Positions 53,548-63,210 are shown, counted from the stretch's first letter. The stretch: 64,000 nt of DNA from CAMLIZ01 sp966212505 (GCA_966212505.1 CBIHRS010000011.1:75477-139476); one strand, 5' to 3'. Notes: generated by a model from the letters alone, not told the origin. Translations and numbers: made by a program.

Positions 53548-54093
53548 ATGAGCACCCCGCACCCCACCCCCTCCCGCTGGTCTGCCAAGGCCTTGCGTCT
53601 CTTCATCGGCGGCCTGGTCGTCGCCGTGGCCGGCGGCTTCGGCCTGGCGGCCTTCGCCCAAGGCCCGGGCATGCATGGCCCGCACGGCGGCGGCATGTTC
53701 ATGGGCCCGCCGCTGATGGGCCACGCGCTCGACCACATGCTCGACGCCGTGAAGGCGACCGATGCCCAGCGCACGCAGATCAAGCAGATCGCGCAGGCCG
53801 CCGCTGCCGACCTGAAGGCCCAGCACGAGGCCGGCCGCAAGCTGCACGAGCAGGCCGCGACGCTGTTCACGCAGCCGGTCGTCGACGCCAACGCCGCCGA
53901 AGCTCTGCGCCAGCAGATGCTGGCCCAGCACGACCAGGCCTCGAAGCGGATGCTGCAGGCCATGCTCGACATCAGCCGTGTGCTGACGCCCGAGCAACGC
54001 CAGACGCTGGCCGCCAAGATGAAGCAGCACCGCGAGATGATGGAGCGCCACCGCCACGAGCGCGAGCAGCTCGAAGGCACCCCCCGCCAGTGA
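53548..54093 (+). CDS. Spy/CpxP-like periplasmic protein
   Basis: 181 residues. Signal peptide/anchor (LFIGGLVVAVAGGFGLAAFAQ), a Met/His/Gly-rich segment (GMHGPHGGGMFMGPPLMGH), then helices with LKATDAQRTQIKQIAQAA-like and VLTPEQRQTLAAKMKQH, the LTxxQ signature of the Spy/CpxP (LTXXQ) family. Known members are periplasmic chaperones and envelope-stress or metal sensors. Followed by a terminator then a two-component system, its probable partner. Confidence 0.85.
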   Translation: MSTPHPTPSRWSAKALRLFIGGLVVAVAGGFGLAAFAQGPGMHGPHGGGMFMGPPLMGHALDHMLDAVKATDAQRTQIKQIAQAAAADLKAQHEAGRKLHEQAATLFTQPVVDANAAEALRQQMLAQHDQASKRMLQAMLDISRVLTPEQRQTLAAKMKQHREMMERHRHEREQLEGTPRQ

Positions 54094-54157
54094 TCCGAAG
54101 CGGCGCCGCGGCGAGCGGCGCCGTAGCCTTATGCTTGTTCATTTCCGGCACGGAGTC

Positions 54158-54191
54158 CACCCCGCGGCGTCTGCGCCCCGGGGTGCTTTTT
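54158..54191 (+). terminator. Rho-independent terminator between the Spy-like gene and the response regulator
   Basis: CACCCCG (54158-54164) pairs with CGGGGTG (54179-54185), then CTTTTT. It lies just before the response-regulator start (54197), so it can limit read-through and keep the regulator lower than the Spy-like protein. Confidence 0.7.
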
Positions 54192-54196
54192 CCTTC

Positions 54197-54904
54197 ATGA
54201 ACCACGCCCGACTGCTGCTGATCGACGACGACACCCGCCTGACCGCGATGGTCGGCGACTACCTGCGCAACGCCGGCTTCGAGGTCGACACCGCCGGCTC
54301 GCTGCAGGCCGGCCGCCAGTGCCTGCAGGCCGGGGCTTACGACGCGCTGGTGCTCGACCTGATGCTGCCCGACGGCGACGGCCTCGACCTCACGCGCGAG
54401 CTGCGGGCCGATGCCCGGCTGCGCCGGCTGCCGCTGCTGATGCTCACCGCGCGTGGCGAGCCGATGGACCGCATCCTCGGCCTCGAGATCGGTGCCGACG
54501 ACTACCTGCCCAAGCCTTTCGAGCCGCGCGAGCTGCTGGCACGGGTGAAGGCCTTGCTGCGGCGCGCCGCGCCCGACCGGGGCGACGACGAGGTGATGCG
54601 TTTCGGCCGCCTCGAGATCGACCTCGGCCAGCGCAAGGCCCGGCTCGACGGCCGCGACTGCGATCTCACCGGCCACCAGTTCGACCTGCTGGTGGTGCTG
54701 GCGCAGAGCGCCGGCCGCGTGCTCTCGCGCGACCAGATCATGGATGCGCTGAAGGGCCATCCGATGGAGGCCTTCGACCGCTCGATCGACGTGCACATCT
54801 CGCGCATCCGCGCGGTGATCGAGGACGACCCGAAGAATCCGCGCCGTGTGCTGACGGTGCGCGGCGCCGGCTATGTCTTCGCCCGTAAGCAAGACATGGA
54901 ATGA
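54197..54904 (+). CDS. OmpR-family response regulator
   Basis: 235 residues. Receiver domain with Asp54 (LVLDLMLPDGDGLDL), acidic pocket IDDDTR, Lys in YLPKPFEPREL, then a winged-helix DNA-binding domain (RVLSRDQIMDALKGHPMEAFDRSIDVHISRIR). Coupled by ATGA to the sensor kinase. Likely controls the Spy-like gene upstream (CpxR-like inference). Confidence 0.93.
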   Translation: MNHARLLLIDDDTRLTAMVGDYLRNAGFEVDTAGSLQAGRQCLQAGAYDALVLDLMLPDGDGLDLTRELRADARLRRLPLLMLTARGEPMDRILGLEIGADDYLPKPFEPRELLARVKALLRRAAPDRGDDEVMRFGRLEIDLGQRKARLDGRDCDLTGHQFDLLVVLAQSAGRVLSRDQIMDALKGHPMEAFDRSIDVHISRIRAVIEDDPKNPRRVLTVRGAGYVFARKQDME

Positions 54905-56313
54905 AGAGCCTCTACGTCCGCATCTACCTGACCATCGTCGCGGTGCTGCTGCTGTTCGCGCTGGTCGCGGGCTGGCTGGCGCAGCGCCACCTCGAGCAGG
55001 AGCGGCAGAACATCCAGGCGGTGTTCTCCGAGCGCGCCGCCGCCTGGGCCTCGCTGATCGAGCGCAGTCTGCCGCCTGCCGATGCGCCGGTGGAGGAACA
55101 GCGCGCATCGCTGCTCGACTGGTCACAGCGGCTGCGCATTCCGCTGGCGCTGGACAACGCCTCGGGCGAGCGCATCGCGACCTCGGAGCTGTTCGCGCGC
55201 CATGAAATGCAGGCCAACGGCGAGCGGCCAATGAAGGCGTTGCGGGTCGGCCTGTCGGATGGTCGCGCGCTGTGGGTGTGGCGGCCGTCGGTGCTGGGGC
55301 GGGGCGGGGGCCCGGCCGACCATCGGCCGCCGCCGCCACCCGAAGCCGGTGGCCCGCCGCCGCCTGACGGCCCGCGCCACATCGGGCCGGGCCCGATGGC
55401 CGAGCACATCCTCGCGCTGCGCGTCGCGCCGCCCTTCATGGTCGGCGGTGCCGGCCTGGCGGCGGCCTTGCTGGTGCTGTTCGGGGCGGTGGCGCTCGGT
55501 GCGTATCCGGTGGTGCGTCGCCTGACGCGCCGGCTCGAGTCGCTCAAGCGCGGCGTCGAGGCCTTCGGTGCGGGCGACCTGGGCCAGCGTGTCAGCGAGG
55601 AGGGCCGCGACGAGGTGGCCGCGGTGGCGACCAGCTTCAACCGCGCGGCCGATCGCATCGAGCAGCTGCTGCAGTCGCACAAGTCGCTGCTGGCCAATGC
55701 GAGCCACGAGCTGCGTTCGCCGCTGGCCCGCCTGAAGATGGCCGTCGAGATGCTCGAGGAAGTGGGGCCTGCGCAGCGCGAGCGCCTGCGCACCGAGATC
55801 CACACCAACATCGCCGAACTCGATGCGCTGGTGGAAGAAGTGCTGCTCGCGAGCCGGCTCGATGGCCAGTCGTCGCTCGACCGCCATGAACCGGTGGACC
55901 TGATGGCGCTCGCGGCCGAGGAGGGCGCACGTGTCGGCGCCGAACTGCAGGCCGATCCGATGCTGCCGCCGGTGCCCGGCGAGGAGCGGCTGCTGCGCCG
56001 CGCGCTGCGCAACCTGCTGGAGAACGCCCGTCGCTACGGCGGCCAGGATGTGACGCTGGAGCTGCGCGCCCGAGCCGGCACGCTGGAGCTGCGCGTGTGC
56101 GACCGCGGGCCGGGCGTGCCGGAGGCGATGCGCGAGCGCATCTTCGAACCCTTCTTCCGCCTGCCGGGCCACGCCGAGCAGGCCGGCGGCGTCGGGCTGG
56201 GCCTGAGCCTCGTGAAGCAGATCGCCGAGCGCCACGGCGGGCAGGTGCGCTGCGAAGGACGCGAGGGCGGCGGCAGCTGCTTCGTGTTCAGCGTGCCGAT
56301 CCGGAAGGCTTGA
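54901..56313 (+). CDS. Sensor histidine kinase
   Basis: 470 residues. TM1 (IYLTIVAVLLLFALVAGWLA), a periplasmic domain with a Pro-rich loop (PPPPPEAGGPPPPDG, about 140-160), TM2 about 180-205, HAMP, H-box SHELRSPLARLK with His269, N-box LRNLLENARRYG, and G-boxes DRGPGVPE, GVGLGLSLVK. CpxA-like layout. Overlaps the convergent MATE gene by 26 bases. Confidence 0.92.
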   Translation: MKSLYVRIYLTIVAVLLLFALVAGWLAQRHLEQERQNIQAVFSERAAAWASLIERSLPPADAPVEEQRASLLDWSQRLRIPLALDNASGERIATSELFARHEMQANGERPMKALRVGLSDGRALWVWRPSVLGRGGGPADHRPPPPPEAGGPPPPDGPRHIGPGPMAEHILALRVAPPFMVGGAGLAAALLVLFGAVALGAYPVVRRLTRRLESLKRGVEAFGAGDLGQRVSEEGRDEVAAVATSFNRAADRIEQLLQSHKSLLANASHELRSPLARLKMAVEMLEEVGPAQRERLRTEIHTNIAELDALVEEVLLASRLDGQSSLDRHEPVDLMALAAEEGARVGAELQADPMLPPVPGEERLLRRALRNLLENARRYGGQDVTLELRARAGTLELRVCDRGPGVPEAMRERIFEPFFRLPGHAEQAGGVGLGLSLVKQIAERHGGQVRCEGREGGGSCFVFSVPIRKA

Positions 56314-57667
56314 GCTTTTCGCGCATCACCCACACCAGCAGGCTGATCAGCGCAGTCGATACCACCAGCAGGCTCAACGTCGAGGCGGCCCAGAAGCCGC
56401 GCGCGCCGTGCAGGCCCAGCGCTCCCGACTCGGCCAGCAGCCAGCCACCGCCCAGGCCCAGGCCCCACAGCGACAGCGCGTAGATCACCACCGGCAGCGT
56501 GGCCACATGCCAGGCGCGCAGCACGAACGACGTCACCGACTGCAGCGCATCGCCGATGTGGAACAGCGCCACCCAGGCGAGCAGCGGCAGCGCGGCCGCG
56601 GCGATCAGCGGATCGTGGGTGTAGAGGCCGATGATCGATTCGCGCAGCAGGAACACCGTGCTGCCGAGCAGCGCTGCGATCGTGCCGCCGATCTTCAGCC
56701 CGTGCCAGCCGAGCCGGCGCGCGTCGACCAGGTCGCCGGCGCCGATGCGCTGGGCCACCAGCGTGCTCGTGCCGTTGGCCAAGCCGAGCGGCAGCATGAA
56801 CAGCAGCGAGACGAGGTTGGCCGCGATCTGGTGTCCGGCCACCGCCACCGGGCCGATGCGCGAGATGAAGATCGCCATGAAGGTGAAGCCGGTCACCTCG
56901 ATGAGGATCGACAGGCCCATCGGGATGCCCAGCTTCAGCTGCGCCGCCAGTGGCTGCCACGCGGGCCGGTTCAGCCCGTGGTGCCACAGCTCGAAGCGCT
57001 GGTAGAACGCATCGCGCCGCAGCACCGTCCAGGCGATGCCGAGCTGGCACCACATCACGATCGCCGTGGCCACGCCGCAGCCGGTGACGCCCAGCGCCGG
57101 CACGTGCAGCGGCCCGTCGAGGCCGCGCACCAGCAGCAGTGACAGCGGGATCTTGCAGGCCAGCCCGCCGATCTGCAGCGCCATCACCGCCTTGGGCCGC
57201 GACACGGCAGTGTTGAAGCCGCGGTACACCGTGAACAGCAGTGCCGCCGGCAGCGCGAAGGCCAGCGCCTGCAGATAGGCCTGCACCTTGCCGGCCACTT
57301 CGGGCGTGGCCTTGGCCATCGACAGAAAGGGCTGCGGAAACAGCAGCAGCAGGCTGCCCAGCGCCGAGAGCGCCAGCGCCAGCCACACCGCCTGGTGCAG
57401 TTGCTCGCCGGCCTCGCGCAGCCGCCGTGCGCCATAGAGCTGGCCGACGATCGGGCCGATGGCCAGCACCACGCCCATCAGCCCGACGAACACCGTGACA
57501 TAGGCCGAGACGCCCACCGCCAGCGCGGCCAGGTCCACCGCACTGTGCCGCGCGAGCAGCACCGTGTCGGTGGTGCCGAAGCCCAGCACCGCGAGCTGGC
57601 CGATGAAGACCGGCCAGGCGAGCGGGAAGATGCGGCGCGCGCTGTCGCGCAGGCCGGGGCCGCTCAA
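56288..57667 (-). CDS. MATE-family efflux transporter
   Basis: 459 residues from TTG 57667 (TTGA overlap with the upstream gene's stop). Twelve transmembrane helices; IFPLAWPVFIGQLAVLGFGTTDTVLLAR and GLAWL..  second-half repeat (KLGIPMGLSILIEVTGFTFMAIFISR) are typical MATE halves, with AGHQIAANLVSL. Exports cationic drugs by Na+ or H+ antiport. An in-frame extension to 57820 runs over the neighbour and is unlikely. Confidence 0.88.
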   Translation of the reverse strand: MSGPGLRDSARRIFPLAWPVFIGQLAVLGFGTTDTVLLARHSAVDLAALAVGVSAYVTVFVGLMGVVLAIGPIVGQLYGARRLREAGEQLHQAVWLALALSALGSLLLLFPQPFLSMAKATPEVAGKVQAYLQALAFALPAALLFTVYRGFNTAVSRPKAVMALQIGGLACKIPLSLLLVRGLDGPLHVPALGVTGCGVATAIVMWCQLGIAWTVLRRDAFYQRFELWHHGLNRPAWQPLAAQLKLGIPMGLSILIEVTGFTFMAIFISRIGPVAVAGHQIAANLVSLLFMLPLGLANGTSTLVAQRIGAGDLVDARRLGWHGLKIGGTIAALLGSTVFLLRESIIGLYTHDPLIAAAALPLLAWVALFHIGDALQSVTSFVLRAWHVATLPVVIYALSLWGLGLGGGWLLAESGALGLHGARGFWAASTLSLLVVSTALISLLVWVMREKLKPSGSAR

Positions 57668-58155
57668 CGCGAGCCCCGCGCGGCAGCGTCCGTGGTGCGT
57701 GCCGTGTCGGCGGCGGCCAGCGAATCGGCCGGCGGATGGTCGGTGCCGGTGGCCAGGCGGGCGCGCTCGGCATAGCGGTTGAAGCGCCAGGCCGTGCCTT
57801 CGAGCGTGATGCGGCGCCACACGCCGCGCTTCTCGGCCGGGCTGAACACGGGCCAGTGCTGCACCTCGTCGAAGGTGCGGCCGCAGCCCTTGCAGACCGC
57901 GTCACCCTGCGTGGTGGAGCAGATCGCGATGCAAGGGGCGTCCGGCGTGTGGGCATACCAGCCGAGCCAGGCATCGCGCGCCTTGGCCGGCATGGTGTCT
58001 TCGTCGCACTCGTCCTCGTGGTAGTACACCATCAGCGCATACACCTCGGCGAGCGCGCGCACCTCGCGGCAGGCGCTGATGCCGTCGGGCGAGGGCGAGC
58101 GCTCGCGCCACCAGTTGATGGCGGCCTCGATGTCGGTGATGTGGATGCCGGCCAC
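57664..58155 (-). CDS. DUF3717-DUF1289 fusion protein
   Basis: 163 residues, GTG start. N-terminal DUF3717 (HITDIEAAINWWRERSPSPDGISACREVRALAEVYALMVYY), then DUF1289 with its Cys motif PCIAICSTTQGDAVCKGCGRTFDEVQHW, probably a small metal site. A flexible tail follows. Each domain alone is common in beta-proteobacteria; the fusion may be a lineage habit. Starts 4 bases after trpS ends. Confidence 0.75.
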   Translation of the reverse strand: MAGIHITDIEAAINWWRERSPSPDGISACREVRALAEVYALMVYYHEDECDEDTMPAKARDAWLGWYAHTPDAPCIAICSTTQGDAVCKGCGRTFDEVQHWPVFSPAEKRGVWRRITLEGTAWRFNRYAERARLATGTDHPPADSLAAADTARTTDAAARGSR

Positions 58156-58159
58156 GAAA

Positions 58160-59398
58160 TCAGTAGTTGAGGCCCATCGCGGCCCGCACGTCCTTCATCG
58201 TGCCGCGCGCCACGCTGCGGGCTCGCTCGGTGCCCACCTCGACGATCCAGTGCACATGCTTCGGGTTCGTGAGGTAGGGCTCGGCGCGTTCGCGCCAGGG
58301 TTCCTGCTCCTTCTTGACCGCGTCGATCACCGGCTGCTTGCAGTCGAGGCAGCCGATGCCGGCGGTGGTGCAGCCCTGGTACGCCCAGTCCTTGGTGGCC
58401 TGGTCGGAATAGACCTGGTGGAACTGCCACACCGGGCAGCGGTTGGGGTCGCCCTTGTCGGTGCGGCGCACGCGCTGCGGGTCGGTGGGCATCTTCTTGA
58501 TCTTCTGCTCGACGACGGCCGGCTCCTCGCGCATTGCGATGGTGTTGCCGTAGCTCTTGCTCATCTTCTCGCCGTCGAGGCCGGGCAGCTTGCTGGTCTC
58601 GGTGAGCAGCACCTGCGGCTCGGGCAGGATGGTCTTGCCGGTGCCGCGGAAGTGGCCGAGCAGCAGCTCCTCGTCGTCGGCCGTCCAGCCCTCGGCGGCC
58701 ACGGCCTTCCGCAGGATGCTCTCGGCCTTGGCGAGTGCGTCGGTCGCGCCGGTTTCCTGGAAGGCCTTGCGCTGCTTCTCGAAGTAGCGCGCGTCGTCCT
58801 TGCCCAGCTTGGCGAGCGCGGCCTGCACCTTGGCCTCGAAGCCGGGCACCTTGCCGTAGAGGTGGTTGAAGCGGCGCGCCACCTCGCGCGTGAGCTCCAC
58901 GTGCGAGGCCTGGTCTTCGCCCACGGGCACGTAGGCGGCCTTGTAGATCAGGATGTCGGCCGCCTGCAGCAGCGGGTAGCCGAGGAAGCCGTAGGTCGCG
59001 AGGTCGCGGTCCTTCAGCTTCTCCATCTGGTCCTTGTAGGTCGGCACGCGCTCGAGCCAGCCCAGCGGCGTGCCCATGGCCAGCAGCGTGAACAGCTCGG
59101 CATGCTCGGGCAGGCGGCTCTGCAGGAAGATGGTGCAGCGCTCGGGGTCGAGGCCGGCGGCCACCCAGTCGATCACCATGTCGTAGACGTTGCGCTCGAT
59201 GACCTCGCGGTCTTCGTAGTGCGTGGTCAGCGCATGCCAGTCGGCCACGAAGTAGAAGCAGTCGAACTCGTCCTGCAGCCGCACCCAGTTCTTCAGCGCG
59301 CCGTGGTAGTGGCCGAGGTGCAGCGCGCCGGTGGGGCGCATGCCGGACAGCACGCGCGACTTGGCAGTGCGCGGAACGGGCGTGGCTTCGGAAGTCAT
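58160..59398 (-). CDS. trpS: Tryptophanyl-tRNA synthetase
   Basis: 412 residues. Class I motifs: RPTGALHLGHYHGALKNW (HIGH equivalent HLGH) and KMSKSYGNTI (KMSKS). CTTAGIGCLDCKQPVID is a short zinc-like insertion seen in beta-proteobacterial TrpS. Charges tRNA-Trp. Divergent from purN. Confidence 0.96.
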   Translation of the reverse strand: MTSEATPVPRTAKSRVLSGMRPTGALHLGHYHGALKNWVRLQDEFDCFYFVADWHALTTHYEDREVIERNVYDMVIDWVAAGLDPERCTIFLQSRLPEHAELFTLLAMGTPLGWLERVPTYKDQMEKLKDRDLATYGFLGYPLLQAADILIYKAAYVPVGEDQASHVELTREVARRFNHLYGKVPGFEAKVQAALAKLGKDDARYFEKQRKAFQETGATDALAKAESILRKAVAAEGWTADDEELLLGHFRGTGKTILPEPQVLLTETSKLPGLDGEKMSKSYGNTIAMREEPAVVEQKIKKMPTDPQRVRRTDKGDPNRCPVWQFHQVYSDQATKDWAYQGCTTAGIGCLDCKQPVIDAVKKEQEPWRERAEPYLTNPKHVHWIVEVGTERARSVARGTMKDVRAAMGLNY

Positions 59399-59459
59399 GG
59401 ATTGGTGCGCAAAAGTGAGGCAGCGATTGTAGTTGTCGGGGCTCTACACTTCCGCGTCT

Positions 59460-60086
59460 ATGAAACGCATCGTGATCCTGGTTTCCGGCAGAGGCTCCAA
59501 CATGGAGGCCATCGTCGAGGCGGCGAGGGCGGAAGGCTGGAATGCAGAGGTGGTCGCGGTGCTGAGCAACCGCCCCGATGCCGGCGGCCTGCAGTTCGCC
59601 GCGGCGCGCGGCATCGCCACCGTGGCGGTCGACCACAAGGCTTTTGCCACGCGCGAGGCGTTCGACGAGGCCCTGGCGCAGGCCATCGATGCCTTCCGGC
59701 CTGACCTCGTGGTGCTGGCCGGCTTCATGCGCATCCTCGGCGCGGCCTTCGTGCAGCGCTACGAGGGCCGCATGCTGAACATCCATCCGTCGCTGCTGCC
59801 GGCCTTCACCGGGCTGCACACCCATCGGCGCGCGATCGAGGCCGGCTGCAAGCTGGCCGGCGCCACGGTGCACTTCGTGACGCCCGAGCTCGACCACGGC
59901 CCGATCGTGGCCCAGGCCGCGGTGCCGGTGCTGGCCGGCGACACCGAGGCCACGCTGTCGGCCCGCGTGCTGGCGATGGAACATCGCCTCTATCCGCTCG
60001 CGGTGCGCTGGTTCGTGCACGGCGAGCTGCGCATCGAGCAGGGTGTCGTCACGCACACCGGTGCGGAGCCGCAGCTCCTGCTCTGA
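59460..60086 (+). CDS. purN: Phosphoribosylglycinamide formyltransferase
   Basis: 208 residues from ATG 59460. VSGRGSNMEAI binds the substrate phosphate; HPSLLPAFTGLHTHRRAIEAG carries the catalytic HPSLLP and the formyl-folate site; HFVTPELDHGPIVAQ the catalytic Asp. Third step of purine synthesis. Confidence 0.96.
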   Translation: MKRIVILVSGRGSNMEAIVEAARAEGWNAEVVAVLSNRPDAGGLQFAAARGIATVAVDHKAFATREAFDEALAQAIDAFRPDLVVLAGFMRILGAAFVQRYEGRMLNIHPSLLPAFTGLHTHRRAIEAGCKLAGATVHFVTPELDHGPIVAQAAVPVLAGDTEATLSARVLAMEHRLYPLAVRWFVHGELRIEQGVVTHTGAEPQLLL

Positions 60087-60194
60087 GGCTACGCGCTCCT
60101 TCGCCGCCTCCTTCCGTTGGAGGATGCGACACGCGATTCCGGCGCCTATCTTGCCGGCGCGGCCCAGGTGGGCCGTTTGCCCAAGGAGCATGAC

Positions 60195-61133
60195 ATGCCG
60201 GTTCTCGACGACACCACCATCCAGCCGCTGCGCCGCGACATCGAGGCGCGCACCGACCTGCGCTGGCAGCCGCTGCACCGCATCGAGGACACCGGCGGCG
60301 ACGTGCGGGTCGTGCAGTCGGCGATCGAGCAGAGCAGCTTCGAGCGGCTGCTGTACGCCGAGGGCGATTCGTGGTTCGACAAGTTCACGCCGATCCCGGT
60401 GGCCGGCACCAACCTGCTGGATGCGATCCGCACGCCCTTCGTCGCCGGGGTGGTCGATGCCTCGCACATCGGCGACGAGGCGCGTGAGATGGTCAGCGGA
60501 CGGCAGGCGCGGCAGACCAAGGCGATGTTCGACCTGTTCGACTTCGACCTGATCCTGCTGTCGGCCGGCGGCAACGACCTGAAGAACGTGTTCGCCGACC
60601 TGTTCACCAGCCGGGTGCTGGCGGCGCAGGGCGTCAGGACGGCCTGGTCGGCGCAGGCTCTGGCGCAGGCGCCGGCGAGCCATTCGGCGGTGTTCGACGG
60701 CGTGATGGACAGCATCAGCCGTTTCGTCAGCCTGCGCGACGCGGCCGGCAGTGCCAAGACACGCGCTGCGCCCATCGTGCTGCATGGCTACGACTACCTG
60801 CAGCCGCGGCCGGCGCCCGCCACCGTGCTGGCGGGCAGCAAGGTGGGCCGCGGGCCGTGGATCTATCCCGCGCTGAAGGAGGCCGGGCTGAGCGATGCGC
60901 AGATGCTGGTCGAAGCGCGTGCGGTGATCGACACGCTGAACCAGCGCCTTGCTGCGCTGGTGGCCAGGCTGCCCAACGTCTACCTGCTCGATCAGCGCGG
61001 GCTGCTCACGCCGGCACAGCCCGGCAGCACCGGCGCGTCGAACGACTGGCTCGACGAGATCCACCCCACGCCCGACGGCTTCGTCAAGCTCGCTCGCGCC
61101 CGCTGGGACATCGTGCTCGCCTCGCTGCTGTAG
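60195..61133 (+). CDS. SGNH/GDSL-type hydrolase-like protein
   Basis: 312 residues from ATG 60195 (ribosome site AAGGAG). GDS block LLYAEGDSWFDKF (nucleophile Ser), GGND block LLSAGGNDLKN, and the Asp-His pair DEIHPTPDGFVKLA. No signal peptide, so cytoplasmic. Long insert between GGND and the terminal block. Esterase or lipase activity is likely; substrate unknown. Confidence 0.8.
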   Translation: MPVLDDTTIQPLRRDIEARTDLRWQPLHRIEDTGGDVRVVQSAIEQSSFERLLYAEGDSWFDKFTPIPVAGTNLLDAIRTPFVAGVVDASHIGDEAREMVSGRQARQTKAMFDLFDFDLILLSAGGNDLKNVFADLFTSRVLAAQGVRTAWSAQALAQAPASHSAVFDGVMDSISRFVSLRDAAGSAKTRAAPIVLHGYDYLQPRPAPATVLAGSKVGRGPWIYPALKEAGLSDAQMLVEARAVIDTLNQRLAALVARLPNVYLLDQRGLLTPAQPGSTGASNDWLDEIHPTPDGFVKLARARWDIVLASLL

Positions 61134-61139
61134 GCGCGA

Positions 61140-61805
61140 TCAGAGCAGGCCGGCGGCGATGTTCACCGCCAGCGCCAGCAGCATCGTGTTGAAGGCGAAC
61201 GACAGCACCGCCTGCGCCGTCACCCAGCGCCGCATCTCGGCGTGGGTGATGGCCACGTCCGAAGTCTGCGAGGTGGCCGCCAGCGTGATCGAGAAGTAGA
61301 AGAAATCGGCGTAGCCCGGCGGCGTTCCTTCGTCGGCCACGCTCGGAAACAGCAGCCCGCTGCCCGGTTCGCCGGCGCGGTGGTAGTAGCGGCTGGCATA
61401 GGCGAGCGTGAACAGCACCGGCAGCATCAGCCAGGAGCCGACGATGGTGGACAGCGCCAGCAGCGCATGCGGCCAGGCGGCTGCGCCGCCGCTCGCCGCC
61501 TTGGCCTGCGACAGCTCGAGCACGATGGCCGCCAGGCTCGCCGCCACGCCGCAGGCCGTGATCACCATCACCGTGACCGCGCCCTCGGCATGCAGCAGCG
61601 CCGTGCGGCGCAGCCGGTGATGGTCGGCCCGCGCCATCATCCACGCGGTCGTGGGCAGGAAGATCCAGACGCCGACGTTCCAGCCGAGCAGCGCGCGGGT
61701 CACCGGCCGCAGGCTCGCCGGCAGTGCCAATGCGACCACCAGCCCGAGCAGCGTGCTCGACAGCAGCAGCGGGCGGCTCTTCAGGGCGCGGTACCAGGCG
61801 GACAC
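61140..61805 (-). CDS. DUF1345 family membrane protein
   Basis: 221 residues from a GTG at 61805; an ATG at 61853 would add a Pro-rich stretch. Five to six transmembrane helices (LLLSSTLLGLVVALALPA; LLGWNVGVWIFLPTTAWMM; AVTVMVITACGVAASLAAIVLE; LALSTIVGSWLMLPVLFTLAYAS) and GYADFFYFSITLAATSQTSDVAITHAEMRR, the DUF1345 signature. Function unknown. Divergent from the methyltransferase. Confidence 0.8.
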   Translation of the reverse strand: MSAWYRALKSRPLLLSSTLLGLVVALALPASLRPVTRALLGWNVGVWIFLPTTAWMMARADHHRLRRTALLHAEGAVTVMVITACGVAASLAAIVLELSQAKAASGGAAAWPHALLALSTIVGSWLMLPVLFTLAYASRYYHRAGEPGSGLLFPSVADEGTPPGYADFFYFSITLAATSQTSDVAITHAEMRRWVTAQAVLSFAFNTMLLALAVNIAAGLL

Positions 61806-61847
61806 GGGTGGCGGGGGCGGAAGGTGCGGTCTTGGGATAATCCGGCG

Positions 61848-63113
61848 ATGCATCCTAATGCCCTGCTCGACCTCTGCACCGAACTGCTGCGCAGCGTGTT
61901 GAAGTTCGATGCCCCGGCCGACGGCATCGTGTCGGCCTTCTTCCGCAAGCACCGCGACCTTGGCGCGCGCGAGCGCCACACCCTGGCCGAGACGGTCTAC
62001 AACGTGCTGCGCCGGCGCCTGCTGTTCCAGCACCTTGCGCAGAGCGGCAGCGGCGCGATGGAGCGCCGCCTGGCCCTCCTGGGCTGGCAGGGCAGCGAGA
62101 AATTCCTGCAGGGCGCACTCGGCGCCCACGAGCAGCAATGGCTGGCCAACATGCGCGCGGTCGATCCCGCCACGCTGCCGGCCAAGCTGCGCCACAACCT
62201 GCCCGACTGGCTGGCCAATCCCTTGCACGCGACGCTGGGCGATGCCGAGTTCGACGCTCTGGCCGCCAGCCTCAACGAACCGGCGCCGCTGGACCTGCGC
62301 GTGAACCTGCTGAAGGCCAAGCGCGAAGACGTGCAGGCCGAACTCGCGCAGGAGGGCATCGCCGCCCAGCCCACGCCGTATTCGCCCTGGGGCCTGCGCA
62401 TCGAGGGCAAGCCCGCGCTCAACAAGCTCAAGCTCTTCGAGCGCGGCGATGTCGAGGTGCAGGACGAAGGCAGCCAGCTGCTCGCGCTGCTGGTGGCGCC
62501 CAAGCGCGGCGAGATGGTGGTCGACTTCTGCGCCGGCGCCGGCGGCAAGACGCTGGCGCTCGGCGCGGCGATGCGCAACTCGGGCCGGCTCTATGCCTTC
62601 GACGTGTCGGGCCACCGGCTCGATGCGTTGAAGCCCCGGCTGGCACGCAGCGGGCTGTCGAACGTGTACCCGGCGCAGATCGCCCACGAGCGCGACGACC
62701 GCATCAAGCGCCTGGCCGGCAAGATCGACCGCGTGCTGGTCGATGCCCCATGCTCCGGGCTGGGCACGCTGCGCCGCAACCCGGACCTGAAGTGGCGCCA
62801 GTCGCCGCAGGCGGTGGAGGAATTGCGGCAAAAACAGGCGGCCATCCTCGACAGCGCCGCGCGCCTGCTCAAGCCGGGCGGCCGGCTGGTCTACGCCACC
62901 TGCAGCCTGCTGTCGGCCGAGAACGAGGAGATCGCCCAGGCCTTCGGCCAGGCGCATCCCGATTTCGAGGCGGTGCCGGCGGCCGACGTGCTGGCCAAGG
63001 CCCAGGTGGCGCCGGAAGCGGCCGCCGGGCTGGACAGCCAGGGCTACCTGCGGCTGTGGCCGCACCGGCACCACAGCGACGGCTTCTTTGCCGCCGTGTG
63101 GCAAAAACGCTAG
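61848..63113 (+). CDS. RsmB/NOP-family RNA (cytosine-C5) methyltransferase
   Basis: 421 residues. N-terminal NusB/RNA-binding region (to about 150), then SAM domain DFCAGAGGKTLALGAAM, YAFDVSGHRLDALK, catalytic VDAPCSGLGTLRRNPDLKW and second Cys YATCSLLSAENEE. Methylates rRNA cytosine; specific target not assigned (RsmB/RsmF-like). Confidence 0.88.
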   Translation: MHPNALLDLCTELLRSVLKFDAPADGIVSAFFRKHRDLGARERHTLAETVYNVLRRRLLFQHLAQSGSGAMERRLALLGWQGSEKFLQGALGAHEQQWLANMRAVDPATLPAKLRHNLPDWLANPLHATLGDAEFDALAASLNEPAPLDLRVNLLKAKREDVQAELAQEGIAAQPTPYSPWGLRIEGKPALNKLKLFERGDVEVQDEGSQLLALLVAPKRGEMVVDFCAGAGGKTLALGAAMRNSGRLYAFDVSGHRLDALKPRLARSGLSNVYPAQIAHERDDRIKRLAGKIDRVLVDAPCSGLGTLRRNPDLKWRQSPQAVEELRQKQAAILDSAARLLKPGGRLVYATCSLLSAENEEIAQAFGQAHPDFEAVPAADVLAKAQVAPEAAAGLDSQGYLRLWPHRHHSDGFFAAVWQKR

Positions 63114-63210
63114 AAACCCCCATATCGGCCGAAGCTTGTGCGGCGAGGTGCCGATGCCTCGCCCGGCATTGCATTTGCAACAGTACAGGCACCGGGGGAA
63201 CCGGCCGGCC

